Program-made: the position numbers and the translations under genes | In this document: in pieces, positions 1 through 12,025 of the stretch | Numbering within the stretch: position 1 is the stretch's first letter | How the letters are laid out: every line of letters begins with the position of its first letter | Notes under the pieces: model-generated | Seen by the model: the letters and a program-made list of their open reading frames with translations, nothing else | Database searches by the model: none | What the model was told of the DNA's origin: nothing | NCBI RefSeq assembly: GCF_023078275.1 | Contig: NC_062976.1 | Coordinates: 3,906,001 to 3,970,000 of the forward strand | Direction of reading: 5' to 3' | Length of the DNA stretch: 64,000 nt | From: Leguminivora glycinivorella | Taxonomy: Eukaryota; Arthropoda; Insecta; Lepidoptera; Tortricidae

Positions 1-247
1 TGTCTAAATGTTTTGTATGGACATGTGATGATTTTACATTATTGTTTAAGCTGTGTCAAAGCGTACAAATCATCCCGTCGGATGTGCGGGCGCAGGCAGT
101 AAAGTTATTATCATCGCTTTAAAAGCAAAGTAACCGTAATGTACAATTTATGTTTTTCTACCGATTTCCAAGATCTTCATACTAAGCAATAATTATTATA
201 ACATGTCCCAAATTTAACAAAGCGTATTTCGACGATACGATACAGGT

Positions 248-731
248 CAATTCTCCATACAAACGCTCTCGACTATTTCCTCCCTGGTTTTTGAAGATAG
301 AGCAATGATTTTTCAAGACAGATTATTATTATTTTTATCTGTGTCGGACCGTTTTGATTTTTTTGCTATTTTTATTTTAAAAGACGCTAGAGCCAATCAA
401 AAATTACTAAAAACGGCCTTTTTCAATATGGCTCAAAAAAGGTGTGATACTCAAGATCGGTAACAATTAGCCAAAAAATCTAAACGGTCCGACACAGATT
501 ATTTCATTGTTATTCAGATTCTCAAATTTCGTTCCGTTTAAATAAGTTTTGAAGGAGGAAACAGTCGAGGGCGCAACCTCGATTTCAAAGATTTTTTCGC
601 AATATCTTTTAACTGACTTGTTCTTAATGGACATTTTTTTTCGATACTTAAATCTAGTTAATAACACTAGTATATTTAACTGAAATTCCCAAATTGAAAG
701 GGGGACTCCTTTCCATTTTAGCATTTTCGCT
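248..731 (+). repeat. 490-bp dispersed repeat, copy 1
   Basis: Shares TCTCCATACAAACGCTCTCG, TGTGTCGGACCGTTTTGATT, GCTAATTGTTACC and AATGGAAAGGAG blocks with 16903-17367 in reverse orientation. It has an internal inverted pair, ATCTGTGTCGGACCGTTT at 337 and its complement at 481-500. Confidence 0.75.
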
Positions 732-1200
732 CCCGTAGCGTCTTAAGGTACAGATTTAGCTGGTATTTTACATAGACTCGCCGGTAAAGCTTTCTCATAG
801 GGAATCTCCTATGTAGGTTATAATTATGTCCTTGACGAAGCGTAAACAGTATGGTCTTTATTTCAGATAACTTCTACAAGAATTAGCCGTCCGTCGAATT
901 TTTTTAAACGGTATGGTGTGTACTTTTTGTGCTGTTTATCTCATTCAACTGATATTTTAATAAAAAAACATAAAAAATGTTCTGTAAGCCTTTACAACGC
1001 GGCGCTGAAAAACAACCGGAAGCCAATCGTTTGCGCATGTGTCGTGAAACGCGTAAACATGATTTCATTCATTAAACTTTAATTGGCCCTTAATGGGCTT
1101 GTTACGAAACGGGTTATAACGGAAATATGACTACATTAGTTAAAAGAAAGGGATAGGGAATTATTTTTATATACAAATGATGAGATTTGTATGTATAAAT
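732..1200. other. No feature seen
   Basis: AT-rich, with one CCGGAAGCC-containing GC patch near 1010. No frame or repeat recognised. Confidence 0.6.
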
Positions 1201-1378
1201 ACTAGCTTTTGCCCGCGGCTTCGCTCGCGTTAGGAAGAGACAGAGAGTAACCTATGTCACTTTCCATCCCTTCAAGTATCTCCATTTAAAAAACCACGAC
1301 AATTCGTCGCTCCGTTTTGCCGTGAAAGACGGACAAACAAACAGACACACACACTTTTCCAGTTATAATATTAAGTAA
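1201..1378 (+). repeat. GCGGCTTCGCTCGCG retroposon, copy
   Basis: ACTAGCTTTTGCCCGCGGCT, CTATGTCACTTTCCATCCC, GACGGACAAACAAACAGACA, TTATAATATTAAGTAATGGA. Very common block order in Lepidoptera (from memory). Eight copies or parts are in this window. Confidence 0.8.
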
Positions 1379-1512
1379 TGGATTTCCCCATTAGTGACAT
1401 TTTATGTTCAAAACGTCAATTTTACGGGTGAGAACCAAATCGTATATTTAAAGGTGACGTAAAAAGTAAACAAAATGTATACCTTAGTGTATTTATTTAA
1501 GTATGTAGGATA

Positions 1513-1690
1513 AAATAAAACTATGGAAACGGAATAAATCGCGTATAATGAATTTACGATTCATCCCGACGTTTCGAACACTTTACAGCATTCGTGGTCA
1601 ACGGGTAACGAATGCTGTAAAGTGTTCAAAACGTCGGAATGAAGTGTAAATTCATTATACGCGATTTAATCCGTTTCCATAGTTTTATTT
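1513..1690. mobile_element. Foldback MITE with 83-bp arms
   Basis: Arms 1513-1595 and 1608-1690 are near-complete inverted copies (AAATAAAACTATGGAAACGG outermost, ACACTTTACAGCATTCGT innermost) around a 12-base loop. A related, diverged element is at 26997-27107. Confidence 0.85.
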
Positions 1691-2096
1691 CATGAGTAAC
1701 TATCGGGGTAACCGAAGACAATATTATGTAGGATAATTTAAAAAAATGTAAGTTTTCATTACATACTTCATTTTTTGGTGCCTACCTGAAAGTTCTAAGC
1801 TAGCCACCCTTTATACTTATGATTATGACACCGTACAGCGACATCAATTCAAGCTTCAGCTCAGTCTTGAATGCTTACCAAAGCCTTTACGAAACACCTA
1901 CTTACACGAAACAAAACGTTAAGTGTCGCATAAAATCAACTTGCAACGACAAAACGCGGCGGTGCGTTCAGGAGGCCAATTCAAAATAACATTGTGTCAT
2001 CAAAATGATAATATATCTCAATTCAGCCGCTCTTCTGTAGACTTCTGGAGTGACATTGATTTAGACTATGAAGAGTTATATGAAATAATAAAGTTA
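1691..2096. other. No feature seen
   Basis: A 60-codon frame at 1923-2105 has no supporting signal. The end touches a retroposon tail. Confidence 0.6.
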
Positions 2097-2190
2097 GATA
2101 GATAGAATACTCTTTATTGGCATACCTCAGCAAAAGATACAGTGGAGACAAAACAAATGATTATAAATAGAGATACTCGTACTAACAAAA
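2097..2190 (-). repeat. Retroposon 3' tail, minus-strand copy
   Basis: GATAGATAGAATACTCTTTA, then CAGTGGAGACAAAACAAATG, is the reverse complement of the tail at 42980-43065. Confidence 0.55.
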
Positions 2191-2604
2191 TCGAAAACAT
2201 ATCTTACTTATACTACGACAGCATCATAATATCATTTTGATGTCACAATATAATTTTGAAGTGGCGTTCAAAAACCACAATAAAGTAAGTTTACAGCCGC
2301 AGTACTCTTAAACGGCCATAATCCATTCTGAACGCTCTCCGAGCTCTTATAATGGGCCTTAAATGCGGTAAATGAAGTGTTGAAACTCCGGAAAAGTTTG
2401 AATTGTTTTTTTTTGCGTTATGGCAACAGTAGCATTTGAAAACGTTATGTCTGAGAGTGATATTTAAAAGGGGATTCACAAAATATGAAAGGAGGTTTCG
2501 TTGTTTATTTTTGACAATATTATAATCAAGTTGCATTATGGTGACTTCAGAAGGTTTGATACGGGCTAATAATGTATTTACTAAACTTAAAGCTCTTAAC
2601 CGCT
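2191..2604. other. No feature seen
   Basis: AT-rich lead-in to the RTE tail at 2605. Confidence 0.6.
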
Positions 2605-2895
2605 ATGCTTAAGTGGAACTGGGCTGGACATGCACCCTGCCGCATGCACCCTGAACGGTGGGCCAAAATGGTTACCGAGTGGGGCCCACGGAACACCGTA
2701 GAGGGTGCAAGCCGGGGTTCAGGCAGACCGAAGAAGAGATGGCGGGACGACTTGGACGCATTCTATCCGCGCTGGCAGGATTACGCACGAGACAGGGTTG
2801 AGTGGAAGAAGCGAGGGGAGGCCTTTGCCCAGCAGTGGGACACTACACCAGGCTAGTAAAAAAAGCTCTTTCTACTGTAGATACTTTTTTTTGTA
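2605..2895 (+). mobile_element. RTE-type LINE 3' end
   Basis: The frame ending at TAG 2854 reads KWNWAGHAP, RWAKMVTEWGP, GRPKKRWRDDLD and finally GEAFAQQWDTT. This is the same C-terminal layout as the RTE fragment at 34914, but from a different subfamily. Only the last 80 or so codons are present. It is much more GC-rich than the flanks. No target duplication was found. Confidence 0.8.
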
Positions 2896-4320
2896 AAACC
2901 CTATTTAACTAACTACCTGAATATATTCTTATTTGAAACTTTTGTATCTTATTTCTACTAAAAATAATAAAAGTTTCTTCTAATCTTTGTGACATAAACC
3001 ACGAAATATACATTTTTTACTTTTATTTTGAAACACTGCCTTTTCTACTACGAGTAGGTACCTATTAGGATTGACGACTTTCTGATAATCGTGATTCATA
3101 AAAAAGAGCTTTCTTTAAAGCCATGTAACGAAGTTAAAAAAAAACCTAAAAAGAAAAATCTCAAAAATTTCGTCCAGTAATTAAAACCAAATATAGCCCA
3201 TTACCTCATAAATATCAATAAGGATCCCTTCCCTTCCGCTTACGTAATCAAATGAAAAGTTAACCGCAACTCAACCCGTTTCATCTCCAAATCATAATAC
3301 CGATTTGTATCATCAAAGAACAATCACAAAGGAACTCTAAAAGCATAATGAGATGGCAAGTACGGGCCTCAATTTGGTTCATAAATATGTATGGGCCTTC
3401 TTTCCTTTACTTATCAATTATGGGGCCGTGTCATTCGAAGGGTTAAGGTTTTGGGGCCCGTTTCGGGTTTTTGCAATCTGTTTTAAGGATGAGAGTATCG
3501 TCGGTGAAGGGGACCTTTTTAAAATATTCAGTTTTTTTTTGGGAATATTATTAATGGTTGAGTTGGACCACGCTAAGTTTTCATACCAAGTAATAAAATT
3601 ATCACTTGGTATCTTTAAAATGGATTAAAATTTTTCCTAAAAGGCGTTCTTACTATCATGTTTTTGAAACCTGAATAATTAGAGCTTTATTTTTAATCGT
3701 GCAATAGATCCGAGACCAAATATCATACAAAAACATCAACTTGCGTTGCTTGCAACATTATTCAAAACTTTTATGAAATTAACCACCATCAAAGTCGCTA
3801 TCCAAACTTGTAATACTCGAACTTAAAAGCTAAACCCACATTATGTCGGCTCAACACACTGTCAACAGACCTAACCCTAAACTGCCGCCGGTTAAAGGGG
3901 AGCGTTTACTGCCAAAAAATACCCGGCCATTTCTCTTTCAAATACAAACATCCCTTTGACAACCATCGTGGCGCTAGTGTCTATGTCGAAACTTCAAATC
4001 GTATAGATAAATTTTAGTTCCGAAGTTGACCGTGTGCATTTAAATTTTGCCATTTTATTCTCCATGGCCCCAAGGTAGTTTCGATCGACTCGATTATATT
4101 TAGGGTTAAACGTCATTGATATTGCAAGCCGTTGGAGGGCTATTGAATTTTTTTTTCTCTAATTTGTACGGGCCTGTGGGGTTTGTGTTTATTTATGTTT
4201 AATTTGCCGATCGGGTGCGGCGTGAAATGTGTTTTGTTTGATACAGTTGTTACGATTTTTGGCTGCTTTCTACAGCTCTTTTTTTGTTAGAAATGGTCAA
4301 CGGTAGGCTAATAGAACGTA
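2896..4320. other. Mostly featureless AT-rich DNA
   Basis: Only a small hairpin (ATACCAAGT at 3582 and ACTTGGTAT at 3603) was seen. A 91-codon frame at 3353-3628 has low-complexity content and no motif. Confidence 0.6.
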
Positions 4321-4609
4321 CCAAAGAGGATTGAGTATTATAGAGAGTTACTGTCAAAGTAAGATGTGTAATCACAGTGCATAGACTGCCATCTCACGAC
4401 ACAGGCTTAAAACTTTTGAACCTCAGTTTTGACAATTTAGCCCATATTCTTAGCTTGATATGTGTTAAAATGACAAATATTTTAATTTGCGCCATCTAGC
4501 CGAGCGTTCCCCAAAGGTAACGCCATCTTGGCCACCGTACCTTTTTCATTATGGTTTTGAGGTACGTTTTTTTATAGCCTTTATCCGTCTATACGGAGTT
4601 ACATATATG
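4321..4609 (+). repeat. Dispersed repeat with CGTTCCCCAAAGGT core, copy 1
   Basis: Matches 26633-26923 nearly throughout (GAGTATTATAGAGAGTTACT, TTTTGACAATTTxGCCCATA, GCCATCTAGCCGAGCGTTCC, TTTGAGGTACGTTTTTTT). No coding. Confidence 0.8.
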
Positions 4610-5082
4610 TCTTTGAACGTACTAAAAAAATTAGGTAAGGTATTATTGAAAAATATTACCAAGCCCTCTGGTGGGTAATGAAATGTCGAAATGAAATCAG
4701 GGTATTCTCAAGTCTTTTCGGCTGATGTTAAATATGTTCCCCTGTTTTAAAGAAAGTTTGGTCACGGAGGCTTCCTAGTTATGAAACGTAAAACGTTTGA
4801 TCTGCATTAGGCTAGGTCACTTTTTCTCTGTAAATGGCATGTACTTATTTATCTATCGGCCATAAGAGCTTTTGGTCACTTTTTGTTCTAATATGAAACC
4901 ATAATTATTTAAGGAAAATCCTAGGGTCAACCAAGGGTCGGAAATACACCAGTCATTTTGTGAATTCTGTTCCGTTTGAGATATTATATTATACTATACC
5001 TCTATTATATTTATTTATTTCCCATATAGGTATGCAAGTGTAATCTTTGTATGTCAGTCAGGTTTTCCCTATAACTAAAACA
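4610..5082. other. No feature seen
   Basis: AT-rich, ending at the LINE target duplication. Confidence 0.6.
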
Positions 5083-5095
5083 ACTGTTATTACTT
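5083..5095. repeat. Left target-site duplication of the RNase H LINE
   Basis: ACTGTTATTACTT, identical to 6280-6292. Confidence 0.85.
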
Positions 5096-6279
5096 GTAGA
5101 TGTAGATGTAGATGTAGATGTAGTGTAGGGACGCCTGGCCGGATACAGGCGGGCTGTCGATCGCTGGTGCGTTCATTCAGCCCAATTCCCTGGAGTTGGA
5201 GCTGCAGGTTACTGTCCCGGCTGCCCTCCCACACTTCTCTCCTCAAATCTTCTTGTTTTCCTGCAGAACAGAAGGACATCTTTAAGTTTGACATCCTTGA
5301 GTTCATCTTCTCCCAAATTGTCTCTACCGAATGTTTCATGTCGCGGTGCCGCATACATGATACATTCTGCTAGTAGGTGCAAGCTAGTCTCCTCCTTACC
5401 ACAATGTGGACAGGATTCGTCACTACTGATACCTATTATCTTCATATGTCTGTTAAGAGTGTTGTGTCCCGTTATGATACCGGTCAACATTCTTAGACTG
5501 TTCTTACCTAGTTTCAGAAGATACTTAGTTCTCCTTTGGTCTCTGCCTTCTATCATCATCTTCGTTTGTCTACAACTGGTCTCTCTTTCCCAAGCTCTTT
5601 GTGCTTCCATCTCTTTTATCCTCTCAATGACTCCTTTCGTGACGTCAGCTGACATAGGCAGAGCCGGTTCCGGACTCCCTGGTGTCCCGGTACCCACGCA
5701 ACCGTTACACTTCTATGCTTGCCTATCGAGTTGAGCTCTTCCCTGCATTCTCTCACCAGTGACGAGGTCACCGATATTCTCTTCAGAGCCTTTAGTGCCG
5801 CTTGACTGTCGGTGTATATTACCACGGCTCCATCTTGTTTGTCGCTTTCTTTTAATATACGTGCACAGCGCGCTATGGCACATACCTCTGCTTGGAACAC
5901 GCTAGTGTATCTCCCTAGTGGTATTGACACCTTTTCTCCTAGTTTCGGGATTACTATTCCCGCCCCTGCTAGCTTTGTAGAGCTTCTCCTAGAGCCATCT
6001 GTGAAGCATATAGTCGTTAGGTGCACGACCTCTACCTTCCAGTTGTCTCTTTATCCTATATGTACCCTATACTTCTTATCGAAAATCTCCTCCCTCTTTA
6101 TGAGGTCATTGTTGACCATCAGCATTTCTAGCTTCGATAGTGCCTCTCTTTGTATCAGTGCGTGTCTCTTGTCCACGCAACTTCCTCTCCATTCCTTGCA
6201 TGCTTTCATTCTGTACCACTGTTCCATGGCTCTCTTCTTTGCCTCAATCCAGAGGGGCTTTAAGCCTAACAGCACCTCC
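5096..6279 (-). mobile_element. 5'-truncated non-LTR retrotransposon with RNase H
   Basis: Reading on the minus strand from 6279, the frame gives the end of a reverse-transcriptase region, then an RNase H domain (5616-6026) with the catalytic set D in FTDGS, E in QAEV, D in YTDSQAA and the H of WVPGHQG. After it comes a Cys/His cluster CPHCG-x7-H-x4-C typical of the ORF2 C-terminus. It is broken by an in-frame TAA at 6051-6053 and by a deletion with frame change right after WVPGHQG (near 5690). The 3' end is a short tail of a repeated hexamer (tgtaga on the + strand, 5096-5124). A perfect 13-bp duplication flanks it. An RNase H-bearing I/R1/Jockey-type LINE is the best fit; the exact clade is not settled. 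Confidence 0.88.
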
Positions 6280-6292
6280 ACTGTTATTACTT
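6280..6292. repeat. Right target-site duplication of the RNase H LINE
   Basis: ACTGTTATTACTT, identical to 5083-5095. It fixes the 5' truncation point at 6279. Confidence 0.85.
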
Positions 6293-6670
6293 ACTAATAA
6301 CTACTATATTCCCATTTTTAATTAGCCGGAATTATTGTAAACAAATGTGTGGCCAGTGCTATAAAAAAATTGCACAATTCGAGGTATTAAAATTGCCGAT
6401 ATTTTACAAGTTTATTAAAAATCTTTACGTATTCCATTACACAAATAATGACTGTTTAAACGAAAATAAATTTCAACACAAAACGTTTTGGTATATTTAT
6501 TGAAATTAACAAGCCGTTTTTGTCGGATACTTTGTTTATTGCACTGGTATCACTGTGGAAATGTACCTGGGCGACCAAGTAGCGGGCCGCATTATTTTTA
6601 AACGTGGTAGTGAATTTTATATATAAGATAATTTATTAAATAATTATTAATTTATTATTTATTTTTCAGC
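6293..6670. other. No feature seen
   Basis: Very AT-rich. Confidence 0.6.
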
Positions 6671-6785
6671 AACCCCTTTCTTCTCGTGGGTGTCGTAGAA
6701 GGCGACTATGGGATATGGGTTAAATTGTGGCGTAGGCGAGAGGCTGAGACTAGCAATGTCACAGGTAGTGGCACGGAAGCTTTAA
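6671..6785 (-). repeat. CACGCCTGTATCCC repeat, partial copy
   Basis: Reverse of the distal half of 9622-9877 (TCTTCTCGTGGGTGTCGTAG, GGGTTAAATTGTGGCGTAGG). Confidence 0.7.
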
Positions 6786-8804
6786 TTTTATATATACAGG
6801 CGTGATATAATATAATTTATTAAATAATCTAATACGAATATTTCCAATCCAAATGCTCGTTGACGATAGTAGACGTTGGCAGTCGGCGGCCGTGTTATAG
6901 GCCCCCTGGGAGCGCGGCCCTGGCCCCTTCCGTGTCTACGCTAAATTTGCGATCGAGGTGAGGCGAGGTGGGTGAAAAAAAAAGTTTTTTTTTGGTGGAG
7001 TGTAGGTTTTTATCAGTCATTGAATACTTGTTATTCATTTGTCTCTTAGATCTCATAATAATAATAAAAAAAAAACAAAAAATATCTACTGTGGTATAGG
7101 TTTACTTCAATCGTTGAATATTTTAATGATTTGTCTTTAAGAACTTCTTGACATTGAAAAATCGAAGAATAAAAAAACGTAAACAAAACACGATAACTTT
7201 TACCAACAAGTTTTGCGCATTCACTGATTAGGTACATATATAAAAATGTATTGGAAATTGATTTTCATGAACAAATAATTATTAAGTAATAATAATTTAA
7301 TCCTCAGAGAGTAAATGGGTAATACGTTTATTTCGAAAACCCGTTTTCAGGGCCGTCGTCCATTTTGCGAGATGCGACACAACATAAAGAATGATTTTCT
7401 TATACACTTAAACGCATTAACTACGAACAGTTTTATTAACATTTTCTAAACAAGTTCCTTATTTACTCACTCCACTAAAAATATCCACTCAAAAACGAAG
7501 CACATTCTGTCAGCTTGCGTGTGAGCATATGCGGGCACAACAAACAACACAACGACAAAACATCACATCTCCCAACAACAATCAAACTATCCCGGCCATT
7601 TTAACAAAAAACCGATTTTTATCAGCCATCGGTAAAAAAGTCTGTTAACGTAAATTGCTAAAACATTTGATTCGTTTACGGAGATTACTTTAAAATGCGG
7701 GTCTGGATTTTTTGTTTCGATTCATATTTTTTAATTGGCGGTAAGCGTTGGAACATCTGTTATTTAGCCAATAATCATAGATTCAGCTAGATTACGGACA
7801 TAACGGTCCCGTTCGAAGTTTAATATATACCAAAACGAGGTCTAAACACGATATGGATGGAATGTCAGTTTCAAAAGCGACGTTTCAACTAATAAAAATG
7901 TTATTTTTGTCTCAGATAATTTTATTATGGTTTAAAAGTGACGTGTCAAGAAAGAAGTCATTAAAAAACTGACAGATCCAATCAGTATCATATAGAAAAA
8001 AAAAAAATGTATTCCTGCCATCAAGGTCTACCGCGGACACCAATTTCGCAAATTTCACCCTAGTAGGAGTTATATAAACAAAACATGCCTTTTTGGTTGC
8101 AAAATTTCGTAGTTCGCGGTAGTCCTCCTACTCCTCCCAGGAAAGACCTGACACTCGTTTTGTGGGTATTATACCACTCCTTTTTTTTAAAACTAACAGA
8201 CAGTATAAATATTACTTAATGAATGACATCAGCGGCTCAAAATATCACACTGATTACTTCATCAAGGGCCCTTAATAAGCAATCTGATGAATCGAAATAA
8301 TTATACTTATTTTAAGTGTTAATAATGACATGCGGGCTCCCGTGTTCAATTTACAACATTAATTATACATCTACTCAAAACTATTCATAAGAACTTTAAG
8401 CTTGTACAAATGAGGATTAGTTTTCAATGAAAATTGGAGTCATGGCGGGCACAGTGGATGGTAAAAGTAATGTTGTATAAGCAATATGTTTGCGTTTTAT
8501 CAACGTGCGTTCACCCTTTTGTCTTTCTAAATGAATGGGTTAATACAGACAGTGATGATGATGACAGAGATAAGAGGTTAGAATCAAATGGATACTCGTT
8601 TTTTAATAGACATTTTTTGTGATCTTAATGTCGTTAACATTAAATTAGGTCCCTATCGCTCATCTGTAGCCAAGAGGCGTGACAGACTATGTTTCGATTG
8701 CCAGGCGTCAGTAATTGTTACTTCGGGTAGCCACAGCTCCGGATCCTTCTGAAAGGCATAACTGGCCATGCCCCTTTCAATAAACACTTATATAGATACT
8801 ATGA
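6786..8804. other. Long AT-rich stretch
   Basis: A GC patch at 6880-6990 (GTTATAGGCCCCCTGGGAGC) looks like a retroposon scrap, and CTACCGCGGAC at 8029 with CGCGGTAG at 8118 is a weak inverted pair. No gene. Confidence 0.55.
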
Positions 8805-9060
8805 GTGTTACAGACAGAGCAGACTAGAGCATGTATGGAGGCAGAAGCAACAGCCGCTCATGTCATCGTCGAATGCCCAGGGATGGCAGAATACCGTGCA
8901 CAACAACATCGGAGCGCCGGGGTGTCTCCAAGAAGTTGTCGGCAACATAAAGGGTCAGCTAGGCTTTCTGGTAGAGTTGGGTTGGCAGGAATAGTGCGCA
9001 GTAGTGCCGTAACCCATCACGCCAAATAGGCGCAAACTTACAACGTTGAGTTGAGGAAAC
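8805..9060 (+). mobile_element. Non-LTR retrotransposon C-terminus, frame-broken
   Basis: The frame from 8805 carries a C-x8-H-x4-C block (CMEAEATAAHVIVEC), the position-equivalent of the Cys/His tail of RNase H-type LINEs. In the neighbouring frame near 8945-8990 it continues as GQLGFLVELGWQE and a stop, the usual end of such proteins. So it is a short relic with one frame change. Confidence 0.55.
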
Positions 9061-9247
9061 CAAGCCCGAGTTTACTTATAGGGATCCTATATTAAGTACA
9101 AGTATGCGCATCTCCCTAAAAATATCCTTGTTTAAGTATCGACATAGGATTATCATATTTATTTGTAGATAGTGTTTCTAAAAAGGAAGCATTTTATGAA
9201 AAAATACTCAAAAAATCCCAATCCCTGTGTCCCATTTCGAAACTCAA

Positions 9248-9327
9248 ACCACAATTGTTCCGTCCGGCCAAGTCAAAGGCGGCCGCCAAGAAAGTTGACT
9301 CAACTCCGCTGCAGATCATCTAAGTAC
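9248..9327 (+). repeat. 80-bp GC-rich repeat, copy 1
   Basis: CAAACCACAATTGTTCCGTC, GTCAAAGGCGGCCGCC and AAAGTTGACTCAACTCCGCT, repeated at 10018-10098. Confidence 0.7.
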
Positions 9328-9621
9328 TGATCAGAAATATACGACTATTTTCAAGAGGGCACTGTTATTCTGATGTATGCGGTGACAGTTTAGTATAATA
9401 TGAAGAAAATAGTTTTAATGCAATTCCGTAACACTACGCGTAATCATATATTTCTGCCATTCCTGGTCAGGATTTAATTACCTACTCGTTATGCTTTAAA
9501 TATATCACGGGTTATCTGTGAAAAACTGGTGATATCTAGTGAAAAATGCTGATAAATGTAGCAAAAAAACAGAACTGGAAAAATTAAAAGGTGATATTTT
9601 TGTTACATTTCATGTATTTCT

Positions 9622-9877
9622 ACATACATACGTACAATCACGCCTGTATCCCATAAAGGGGTAGGCAGAACACATGAAACTACTAAAGCTTCAATGCCAC
9701 TCTTGGCAAATAAGGGGTTGAAAGAAAACAAAACTGTGACATTGCAGTGACAGGTTGCCAGCATCTCGCCTACGCCACAATTTAACCCATATATCCCAAT
9801 ATATCCCATAGTCGCCTTCTACGACACCCACGGGAAGAAAGGGGGTGGTGAAATTCTTAACCCGTCACCACACAGGA
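9622..9877 (+). repeat. CACGCCTGTATCCC repeat, full copy
   Basis: 256 bp: TACAATCACGCCTGTATCCC, AAGGGGTAGGCAGAACACAT, TGACATTGCAGTGACAGGTT, GGGGGTGGTGAAATTCTTAA. Further copies lie at 18973-19217 and 32959-33213 in the same orientation. It starts in a (CATA)n run. SINE-like; no clear Pol III boxes seen. Confidence 0.8.
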
Positions 9878-10017
9878 GGATGTATTTCTTTTACTCAAAC
9901 AAAATCATTAATTTTTCAGTCCTAATTACTATAGGTAAACAAAACTGTCCCATGCGATTTTTCCTATTGTTACCATTTTCCACGTAGTTTGTATATGGTA
10001 ACAAAATAGGAAAGTTA

Positions 10018-10098
10018 ACAAACCACAATTGGTCCGTCCGGGCACAGTCAAAGGCGGCCGCCGAGAAAGTTGACTCAACTCCGCTCCAGATCAACTAA
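10018..10098 (+). repeat. 80-bp GC-rich repeat, copy 2
   Basis: Direct copy of 9248-9327 with scattered changes. A truncated relative may be at 32890-32940. Confidence 0.7.
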
Positions 10099-11328
10099 TT
10101 ACTTGTTATTCTCGCTGATTAAAGCTCAGCTTGGGTCTAATGAGTGACTCACATGACTATCGGGTGGTGACATTTAGGGGACACGACTGGGAAACGATCA
10201 AACGATCGCGACAAGGGATTTTAAAATACCAGCCAGTTTTTCGAAATATTTCGAAACAGGTGTAGTTAGATACCTACTTCTTTCTTGAGAGGCTGAAGTT
10301 CGGTTTGGCAACTATTCCAGGATTTGTAAGCAAAACACCTGCATCCAAAGATGGATCAAATAGGTCCTAATAAATGATCTTTAACTTTTTTATCCCATTT
10401 ATGTGCCCCGCTGCTGAGAAAGGTTTCTTATTTTGTTTTCCATAACTCCCTTGTTTAAGCTTCTTAAATGCAGTAAAAGTCATCATGCTACAAAATTATA
10501 ACACATAACTGCCGTAAAATTTTATATCACTCAACAATCACAGATGACTCATTTCATTAACCCTTTCAATTAACTTAATACCCTTAACAGTACGAAACTT
10601 TAAAACCGAAGTCGTGAACTGTAAACAGCCCCCGTAATCTGGCGCAGAAGTTCCCAGAGTAGCAGTCATCTTTCTCAATCAACAAACCATCAGGGGTTTA
10701 CGATTTTTATTGTTTTCCATCCAATTGCGACAACATCACAAACTTAACTTCTGCCGTCCACAGAAACTCAAACCACATACAATTTCTGTACATTCCCCGT
10801 TGTCCAACTCAGTTAACCAACTGATTTTATTAAGTTGGTCGACCAATACGGGCGTTGACGGCCGTTTTTTTTTTAATTTCCAGCCTAAAAACGATTGGAT
10901 AATTAATTTTACGTCCTCTTTATTAAACTTAACTTCTTAAATCCACGGGAAACGACGTTTGTGTGAGTTTAACTCGGTTTTATTTTTAGTGGCGTTTTTT
11001 TATTGCGGATTGATTGAACTTTGTGGCCGTGTAAGTGTTGCTCGTAAAATATTAGTTGGTTAAATCGATTAAAATGTGCATGAATTGTTTATGGACACTT
11101 TTTTGTATTTACTATATTTTTCTGGTTTATTCCAGTCCTAGTCTATCCTATGCGTTCAAATGCTTGTGCCGAAATGATGCCTTTATTTGCAAGGACTTTG
11201 TCTACGATCTTTGTTAATTTAATAATTGTTTGGTCATCACTGTCGAGGACCTGACGAGCTTCGCAGTCAAGGGCTGGTCGTAGGTCTGGTCCGTGTGTAG
11301 GCTATTTCAGTTTAACCATAAATTAAAT
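10099..11328. other. No feature seen
   Basis: Mixed AT-rich DNA. Short frames lack motifs. Confidence 0.55.
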
Positions 11329-11622
11329 ATAACAAGATCATACCATCCGATCATACCTTGCGACCGCCTAAGACCGCGCTTACACTCCACCACACATAGA
11401 TGGCGCCACAAAAAAATGTCTTGTAGCTTTCGATTATACTTGTAGCTGGCGATAAGTGTCACTTTTGACATATATTTACGGCTCGGAATTGACACTTAAT
11501 GCCAATCTACAAATAATCGGTGGCAACAAGGCATTTTTTTGTGGCGCCATCTATATGTGGTGGAGTGTAAGCGCGTTCGTAGGCGGTCGCATTTTAATGT
11601 ATGGGATGGTATGATCTTGTTA
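11329..11622. mobile_element. Foldback MITE with about 90-bp arms
   Basis: The left arm (11329-11419) and right arm (11529-11622) are inverted copies. Shared blocks are ATAACAAGATCATACCATCC, TGCGACCGCCTA, CGCGCTTACACTCCACCACA and TAGATGGCGCCACAAAAAAA. The 110-bp spacer is unrelated sequence. Confidence 0.85.
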
Positions 11623-11727
11623 TAATATTTTCATAATTAATACTGATTTTAAGCCCCCGCACCCAAAAAAGGGTAGGTAATTATGTGTTCACGTCACTCC
11701 ACAACGAGTCATTCATTAGCGTTCTCT

Positions 11728-11900
11728 AAAGGTGCGTTTAAACGGCGCGTGTTAGCACGATCTTACGCGAGCCGAGCCGTCCGTGTAGATGCGGCTCGGC
11801 TCAATACGAACGCGAGCCTGTGCGTTTACACGGCGCGAGGTAGCACGATCCTACGCGAGCCGAGCCGTCCGTGTAGATACGAACGAAAGCCTATTATATT
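11728..11900 (+). repeat. GC-rich GAGCCGAGCC repeat, two tandem units
   Basis: The unit (about 95 bp) GTTTAAACGGCGCG, TAGCACGATCTTACGCGAGC, CGAGCCGTCCGTGTAGAT occurs twice. Related sequence is at 14655-14880. Confidence 0.75.
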
Positions 11901-12025
11901 GTTGCGATTTTTGTGACCGAGATGTTTTGGGTTCCATATTGATGGTTCCTCTTCATATAATTCAATAAAGCTTTGAATCATATCATTGCTCCACTCCATA
12001 ATTCGAACACATGAAAACGCCGATA

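Noticed and set aside
5047..6325. Several plus-strand frames of 60-160 codons
   Set aside because: They are antisense shadows of the RNase H-type LINE on the minus strand.
9603..9809. 68-codon frame (and like ones at 18937 and 32946)
   Set aside because: The same peptide arises in each copy of the CACGCCTGTATCCC repeat, so it reflects the repeat and not a gene.
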